DNA of 21,745 nucleotides. Origin: Proteobacteria bacterium UBA4656. GTDB lineage: Bacteria; Pseudomonadota; Gammaproteobacteria; Xanthomonadales; Ahniellaceae. The notes beneath the pieces are model-generated. The model saw nothing but the letters and a program-made list of their open reading frames with translations. It was not told the origin of the DNA and did not search any database. Made by a program: the position numbers and the translations under genes. The stretch lies in assembly GCA_002405525.1 (NCBI GenBank), contig DHLY01000031.1:1-21745 (forward strand), in the 5' to 3' direction. Shown in pieces: positions 17,139 to 21,745 of the stretch. Numbering within the stretch: position 1 is the stretch's first letter; every line of letters starts with the position of its first letter.

Positions 17139-18300
17139 ATGGCCATCATGGCGCTGCGTGCAGCATGTGATCCAAGACGGGAGCGCCGTGCCCGTCCGCG
17201 CCCGTGCGAGGCAGCCCTGCTCGAACCGTCGTTTCGCGGAGTTCCGCCGCTGTTTGCCACTGTCCGCCGCCCGCGCGCGGGCACCGCATTCGCGCGCTGC
17301 ATCGAGGTCCTCGGACGGGGCGACTCGGGGCGCTTGATCATCAGCGGCCCGGTCGAGACGCTCCAGCTCGACGGAATCAGCCTGTCGGTGGCCTGCGAGG
17401 CGCCCGAGGTGATGCTGTGCCGGCGGCGGCTCATGGCCGGGCAGTCGATCGCCGCCCAGCTGGCGATCCGGCAGATCACGACGGTCGAGACCGCCCTGCT
17501 CGCCGCAGGCGCCCCCCAATCGCATGTTGCTCGGCAACGCGGGGGGGGCGGTGTCCGGGTCGATCCAGGCCGATCGGACTTTCGCAGGCATCCCCTTGGG
17601 GCCAGGCATGGTGGCGTGGCGGAACTGGCGGGCGCCCGGCCTGGGCCCGGACGCCACGCCCGTCATCCAGTTCAAAGGCGTCCTCAACGTATCTCGAGCA
17701 GGGAAAGCAGACCCATGGCCGCGACCTGACGCCCCAGGGCGCATCTGCTGTGCCTGCTGTCGTTGGCCGTTCGCGGCGCGACGCAGGTGCGGTCCACGGC
17801 TATTGAGTCCTGGCTGCGCAGCAACACGCTGCTGGTGGACTCCCTCGGGCCGTCTCCACCTTGCCGGCCATTCCCGGGCCGCGACCGGCGGTGGCGACCT
17901 CGGCCCGCCGCGACCGGGCAGGATCACGGTGTTGATGCCGACCGGTTCCAGTGCGGTGCGGCTGTCGGCCCTGCTCGGTCGGGGTACCAGCACGGCCAAC
18001 TTGGGCCTGGTGCGCCGCGTGCGCACGGGCGCCGGCTCTCGCTCGCCGGAAATCGCCATCGTCCTGACGGATGCCTGTGTCGTGAGCAGCCAGACCGGCA
18101 TGGTGAGCTCCGAAGCGCGCGCCACCGAGACCATCGTGCTGGACGACAACCGGATCCGCGGGCAGCACTGCCCCAACCCCTTCGGCGGGCAGCGGACATC
18201 GGACATCTGCTTCGACGTGCCGATGAATGCGACCTGCTGCCCCGACGTCGCGCCCGATCACTCCCGCATGCCCGTATCGACGGCCGTAACACGCCGTCAT
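17139..18300 (+). pseudogene. Decayed gene of unknown family, broken by several frameshifts
   Basis: This stretch has no intact gene, but plus-strand codons show strong G/C third-position bias in blocks that switch frame. Block 1 runs from the ATG at 17139 to about 17514 (best from about 17208: IISGPVETLQLDGISLSVAC, RRRLMAGQSIAAQLAIRQIT). Block 2 runs from about 17515 to 17690 (MLLGNAGGAVSGSIQADRTF, GMVAWRNWRAPGLGPDATPV) in the next frame. Removing one C from the C6 run at 17512-17517 joins blocks 1 and 2 without a stop. A third block near 17742-17855 (LLCLLSLAVRGATQVRSTAI) and a fourth from about 17923 (ITVLMPTGSSAVRLSALLGR, EIAIVLTDACVVSSQTGMVS) lie in other frames. I do not recognise the family. 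Several small genes or assembly errors are alternatives, but neighbouring genes read cleanly. Both ends are approximate. Confidence 0.5.
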
Positions 18301-18328
18301 GCCCGCACCCGCCGGCGTTGCGGGGCGG

Positions 18329-19063
18329 TCAGTCGTCGAGCAGGATGGCGTCGTCGGGCGGCTGCGGACAAACCCGCGGTCGTCCGGCCAAGTGGGCCCA
18401 CGAAACGATCGCATGGCGCAGCCCGCTGGCGAGCGGGGGTGCCGCATGCGCGTAGCGCTCGTCGGACGGGAAGGCGACCAGCAGGCCGGCTCGCGGCCGC
18501 AACCGCCGTTCGAAGTTCGGGAACGCCAACTCGCCGCCGCTGAGATCCTCTCCGAGATAGACCACAAGGCTGAGGTCGCGGTCGAGGATTCGGCGCGGCG
18601 GAGAATCGTGATCCCAGACCTCCGCATCGGCATGCAGGTCGTACTTCCCGCCCGGTGTGTAGCGCAGGACCGTAGGCCGTTCGAACCAGGCCAGGCGGCA
18701 TTCGAACCGTGGCGCCTCCACCTGCAAGAAGGCGCGCCGCACGAGATCGTCGATCGCCTGACGCAGCGGGCCGGGGTCGATCTTCTCCGTCACCCGCGCC
18801 GGGTCGGGGCGGCGCACGATCCGATCCGCAGTCGATCGCTCGTGGTCGACCACGTCGATCCAGGCGCGCGGACGTGCCTCCAGCCGTGCTACCCAGTCTC
18901 GGCAGATGGCTGGGTCCAGAAATCCGGGCAGCAGCAGAACACCGTGTGGCGCCCGGCGAACCGGTCCCCCGTTGCCGCAGCAGCGCTTGAAGCGCGCGCC
19001 GCTACCGCAGAAGCAAAGCGCATGGCGGTGGGTGTCGAGCGGAAGGTCGAATACGCGGCTCAT
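18329..19063 (-). CDS. SEC-C motif 2OG-Fe(II) dioxygenase (prolyl 4-hydroxylase type)
   Basis: A predicted non-heme iron, 2-oxoglutarate-dependent oxygenase of 244 residues. The N-terminus carries a SEC-C zinc motif, CFCGSGARFKRCCG (Cys17, Cys19, Cys28, Cys29). The catalytic part follows from about residue 38 (GVLLLPGFLDPAICRDWV). It has the iron ligands His144 and Asp146 (YDLHADAEVWD) and distal His206 (YAHAAPP), with Arg216 ten residues later for 2-oxoglutarate binding. LSLVVYLGEDLSGGELAFPN is the typical jelly-roll strand pair of P4H-like enzymes. The substrate is unknown and may be a protein. It starts 35 bases after the permease gene on the same strand, so the two are probably co-transcribed. 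The ATG has no strong Shine-Dalgarno. Confidence 0.85.
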   Translation of the reverse strand: MSRVFDLPLDTHRHALCFCGSGARFKRCCGNGGPVRRAPHGVLLLPGFLDPAICRDWVARLEARPRAWIDVVDHERSTADRIVRRPDPARVTEKIDPGPLRQAIDDLVRRAFLQVEAPRFECRLAWFERPTVLRYTPGGKYDLHADAEVWDHDSPPRRILDRDLSLVVYLGEDLSGGELAFPNFERRLRPRAGLLVAFPSDERYAHAAPPLASGLRHAIVSWAHLAGRPRVCPQPPDDAILLDD

Positions 19064-19098
19064 CGGTCGAATCCAGCGAGTGCGGAACGGAAGCCCCG

Positions 19099-20388
19099 CT
19101 ACAGTGCGTCGCGCCGGCCCCACGCGGCGATCGAATACAGCACGCTGCCCACCGCGAGCAGCGCCGCAGTGGCTGCGACGGCGGCGAGGCTGACCTGGGT
19201 CATCAGGGCCGCGCAGACCGCGAGCGCCAGTATCGGAATCGCGCGCCCGCCCGGCAGAGGCAGCATCGCTACGCCGGCCCTTCGCAGGCGCGGGAGCGCC
19301 GCGACGCAGCCGGCGTATAGCAGCAGCCGCACCAGCACGCTGAGCACCGCGAGCCAGGCGAAGGTGCCGCTGGCCGCGAGCAGGAAGCAGGCCGCGCCGT
19401 AGAACCACACCGAGTTCGCCGGCGTGCCGTAGCGTACGTCCACGCGCCCGAACCACGCCGGCAGGTGGCCATCCAGCGCCAGCCGGTAGGAGATGCGCGC
19501 GGTGGAGAACATTGATCCCAGCATGTTGCCGCCGACCGAGGCCGCGATGCCGAGCGTGACGAAGGCCGCGCCCGCGCCGCCGGCCAGCGCGCTGCCGGCA
19601 TCCACCAGCGGGCGCTGCGAATCCACCAGTCCCGGCAGCAGCGACTGCGCCGCGACCTGCACCAGCGCATACAGCGCCGCCGCCACGCCGAGGCCCCACA
19701 GCAGGGCACGCGGAACGTCGCGGCGCGGGTCGCGTGCCTCGCCGGCTGGTACCAGGGTGGACTCGAAGCCGACGTAGGCGTAGATCGCCAGCAGCACCGC
19801 CGCGCCGAGGTCGAAGGTCGACGGCGGCGTGACCGCAGCGGCGAACACCGTGGCATCGAGGCGTGCCAGCCCGGCCAGCGCGAGCACCACCAGTGGCGCC
19901 AGCTTGAGCACGGTCAGCACCCCCAGCGAGCCCATCGCCGCGCGCGCACCGACCACGTTCACCCACGCCATCGCCACGCTCAGCACCAGCATCAGGCCGA
20001 TCCGCAGCGCCGGCCCCGCCGCCGCCGGCCACCAGTGCGCCAGCGTCGTCACCAGCAGGTTGAGGTTCGCCGCATACGCCGTGCCGCGCGCCACGTAGTA
20101 GGCCCAGCCCGCCTGGAAGCCCGCGTGCGCGCCGAACGCCGTGCCCACGTAAAGGATCGGCCCGCCCGTGCCGCTGAAACCGCTGGCCAGCCGCGCGAAC
20201 GACAGCACGATCGGCGCGATCAGCAGCCCGCACAGCACGAACATCCACGGACTCGCCGCACCCGCCAGCCGCTGCAGTTCCGCCGGCACGCCGAAGATGC
20301 CCGCGCCGATCATGCCGTTGATGGCAAGCAGCCACAGCGCCCACACGGAAAGGCGGCGCGGCAGGGCCTCCTCGGCAGGCGCCCTCAA
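19099..20388 (-). CDS. APC-superfamily amino-acid permease
   Basis: A polytopic inner-membrane transporter of about 429 residues, predicted to import amino acids or related compounds by a LeuT-like fold with about 12 TM segments. TM1 holds the unwound Gly motif GMIGAGIFGVPAEL. Further APC features are the TM3 region ILYVGTAFGAHAGFQAGWAY, TM6 AIYAYVGFESTLVPAGEARD and the following DPRRDVPRAL loop, and TM8 SVGGNMLGSMFSTARISYRL ahead of DGHLPAWFGRV...GTPANS. The substrate cannot be told. There is no ATG at the expected start: TTG 20388, with GGAG eight bases upstream, is chosen; GTG 20409 is an alternative, and ATG 20550 would add an unconvincing 54 residues. The dioxygenase gene follows on the same strand. 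Confidence 0.88.
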   Translation of the reverse strand: MRAPAEEALPRRLSVWALWLLAINGMIGAGIFGVPAELQRLAGAASPWMFVLCGLLIAPIVLSFARLASGFSGTGGPILYVGTAFGAHAGFQAGWAYYVARGTAYAANLNLLVTTLAHWWPAAAGPALRIGLMLVLSVAMAWVNVVGARAAMGSLGVLTVLKLAPLVVLALAGLARLDATVFAAAVTPPSTFDLGAAVLLAIYAYVGFESTLVPAGEARDPRRDVPRALLWGLGVAAALYALVQVAAQSLLPGLVDSQRPLVDAGSALAGGAGAAFVTLGIAASVGGNMLGSMFSTARISYRLALDGHLPAWFGRVDVRYGTPANSVWFYGAACFLLAASGTFAWLAVLSVLVRLLLYAGCVAALPRLRRAGVAMLPLPGGRAIPILALAVCAALMTQVSLAAVAATAALLAVGSVLYSIAAWGRRDAL

Positions 20389-20459
20389 CGCCGGGGCTCC
20401 ATCGGCCACGCAGCGTGCAGGGCAGGCATTCGGATCGCGGGCAATACCGTCATCGCCCG

Positions 20460-20468
20460 AGAGTAGCA
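20460..20468 (-). promoter_or_regulatory. Possible extended -10 promoter for the permease gene
   Basis: The minus strand reads TGCTACTCT, 71 bases before the TTG start. It has the same TGCTAnnnT shape as the sites before gspC, folE and rho. No -35 is evident. Confidence 0.28.
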
Positions 20469-20625
20469 GCCGGATACGCCCCGGCCGGCGCCCGACGGAT
20501 GGATCGGCGGACGCCCGCGTGGCCAGTGCGCGCCCGTCGTCCAGCACCAAGGCGCATGGCGCCCAGCCGCCACGCGCTCGCTGCGGGTGACCGTCCGCCT
20601 CCCCCGTTCGAGTCGCAAAACTGCC

Positions 20626-20652
20626 CGGATTCGGACCTAATCGCCGAATCCG
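20626..20652 (-). terminator. Hairpin between the transposase and permease genes
   Basis: CGGATTCGG (20626-20634) and CCGAATCCG (20644-20652) form a perfect 9-bp stem with a 9-base loop. It lies 31 bases after the transposase stop. Reading on the minus strand, a short TTTT follows a few bases later, so it may end transposase transcription. It may instead belong to the insertion-sequence end. The rest of the 20410-20683 gap holds only the permease upstream region. Confidence 0.35.
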
Positions 20653-20683
20653 AAGTTATTACCCGTCTCGAAATAGTACGTAT

Positions 20684-21706
20684 CTATGCTGCGTAGCGCG
20701 TCGTTTGGTTGTTGAAGTAGCCGCGCACGCGGTCTGGCGATTTCTGGATGAACCGCAGGTGGCTGATGACAGAGCGTTTGAGGTCCGCCGGTGTGGCGAT
20801 GGACTGGCGCCCTACCGCGTGGTTCTTGACGTCGTTCCATGCCCGCTCGCTCGGGTTGAGGTCGGGCGAGTACGGGGGCAGGTAGCAAAGGCGCACGCGA
20901 TCCTTCATTTCCGCGACGAACTGCCGGACCTGCTTGGCTTTGTGCACGGGGTGTCCGTCGACGATGAGGAAGATCATGCGGTCGCTGCCGTGCACCAGCC
21001 GGCGGATGAACTCGATGAACTGCGGCGTGCCAACGCGGCCGTCGACGACCATGAAACGGAACTCGCCCTGCGCACTGACCGCCGAGACCATGTTCAGACT
21101 GAAACGTGCACCGGTGCTGCTCACGATCGGCGTTTCGCCTTTCCTGGCCCACGTCGTGCCGGAGTGATGGTCCGACCGCACGCCCGCCTCGTCCCCGAAG
21201 AAAATCTGCGCGTCCAGACGCTTCGCCGCACGCTTGATCTGCGGATACTCGGTCTCCAGCCAGCGCGCGACATCCTCCGGCCCTTGCTGGTAGGCCCGCC
21301 ACAACGGGCGCTGCGGCGTCAGACCCAACTGCCCCAGCAGCCGGCAGACCGACGCCTTGCTCAGCGTCACCCCGAACCGCGCATGGATCAACTCGCCGAT
21401 CATCCTTGACGTCCACAGGGCAAACTTGAACTTCAACTGCAGCGGGCTCTTGCGAGTGATCGCCTCGTACACCCACTTCAGCGCCTTGGCGTCCAGCTTG
21501 CGCGGACGACCACCACGCTTGCGCGCATCCAGCGCATCAAAGCCACCGGCCCGGTACCGCGACAGCCAGCCGTACACCGTGTTCCGTTGCACGCCGAGTG
21601 CTCGAGCCACCTCGCCGGGATCATTCCCGGACTGAACGCTCGCGACCGCGCGCTTGCGCAGCTCGGTCAGCGCCGTATGGTCGAGTGCACGCCCGTCGGT
21701 TCGCAT
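20684..21706 (-). CDS. IS630-family transposase
   Basis: A full-length DDE transposase of 340 residues that moves its insertion sequence, with TA targets known for the family. The N-terminal helix-turn-helix (about 30-60: DPGEVARALGVQRNTVYGWL) is followed by a second winged-helix-like region and GGRPRKLD. The catalytic triad sits in FFGDEAGVRSDHH (first Asp), FLIVDGHPVHKAKQV (second Asp) and YLPPYSPDLNPSERAWNDVK (Glu). No frameshift or internal stop is seen, so it may be active. Start ATG 21706; no clear Shine-Dalgarno. Only 39 bases remain before the window ends. Confidence 0.93.
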   Translation of the reverse strand: MRTDGRALDHTALTELRKRAVASVQSGNDPGEVARALGVQRNTVYGWLSRYRAGGFDALDARKRGGRPRKLDAKALKWVYEAITRKSPLQLKFKFALWTSRMIGELIHARFGVTLSKASVCRLLGQLGLTPQRPLWRAYQQGPEDVARWLETEYPQIKRAAKRLDAQIFFGDEAGVRSDHHSGTTWARKGETPIVSSTGARFSLNMVSAVSAQGEFRFMVVDGRVGTPQFIEFIRRLVHGSDRMIFLIVDGHPVHKAKQVRQFVAEMKDRVRLCYLPPYSPDLNPSERAWNDVKNHAVGRQSIATPADLKRSVISHLRFIQKSPDRVRGYFNNQTTRYAA

Positions 21707-21745
21707 GTCGACAAGAATGAGCTATCGGCACGAAAAAAACACGTC
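20684..21745 (-). mobile_element. IS630-family insertion sequence, ends unresolved
   Basis: The transposase gene implies an insertion sequence of about 1.1 kb. I could not pair convincing terminal inverted repeats: the left flank (20640-20683) and right flank (21707-21745) share only short pieces such as GCCGA and a spaced ATT/GTC. The right end may lie beyond the window. Boundaries given are the minimum supported on the left and the window edge on the right. Confidence 0.55.

Noticed and set aside
18260..18328. Possible REP-like palindrome after the pseudogene
   Set aside because: CCGTCATGCCCGC and nearby GC-rich words gave no convincing complementary arm.
1..21745. tRNA, rRNA, CRISPR array, prophage or defence island
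   Set aside because: No cloverleaf, rRNA-like conserved stretch, regular spaced repeat, or phage/defence domain was seen on either strand by eye.

Overview
This is a GC-rich chromosomal contig of about 21.7 kb, most likely from a gammaproteobacterium of the Xanthomonadales/Lysobacterales. The assignment rests on the divergent rhlB / trxA-rho arrangement, a Rho with a long low-complexity N-terminal extension, the style of the Ung protein, and very high G/C at third codon positions. The species cannot be named from the sequence. The first 59 bases are not genomic: they match the Illumina P5/read-1 adapter. The right edge lies in an insertion sequence, a common reason for a contig to stop.

Left block (122-9232, all on the minus strand, so transcribed right to left): gspC, gspD, gspE, gspF (four type II secretion genes: inner-membrane connector, outer-membrane secretin, ATPase, inner-membrane platform), then ftsE-ftsX (the cell-division ABC-like complex), a two-receiver response regulator without an output domain, and ung (uracil-DNA glycosylase). 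Several junctions are 4-base start/stop overlaps (ATGA or GTGA), which point to translational coupling. The remaining type II genes (pseudopilins, gspL, gspM) are not in the window.

Middle block (9327-14661): rhlB (minus) is divergent from trxA and rho (plus), the classic gammaproteobacterial arrangement. RhlB and Rho both carry long Arg/Gly/Asp-rich low-complexity tails. A small DUF2798 membrane protein follows rho. It converges on folE (GTP cyclohydrolase I) across a REP/BIME-like inverted pair.

Right block (14728-21745): a probable two-gene unit of a DUF4124 periplasmic protein and a DUF885 metallopeptidase-like protein (minus); about 1.2 kb holding a decayed plus-strand gene broken by several frame changes; an APC amino-acid permease followed by a SEC-C / prolyl-4-hydroxylase-type 2OG-Fe(II) dioxygenase (minus); and an apparently intact IS630-family transposase at the edge.

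I found no CRISPR array, rRNA, tRNA, phage module or recognisable defence system. The most unusual points are the frameshifted unknown gene, the GspE without its zinc-binding cysteines, the response regulator with a degenerate first receiver, the split gsp cluster joined to ftsEX, and the adapter at the left edge.
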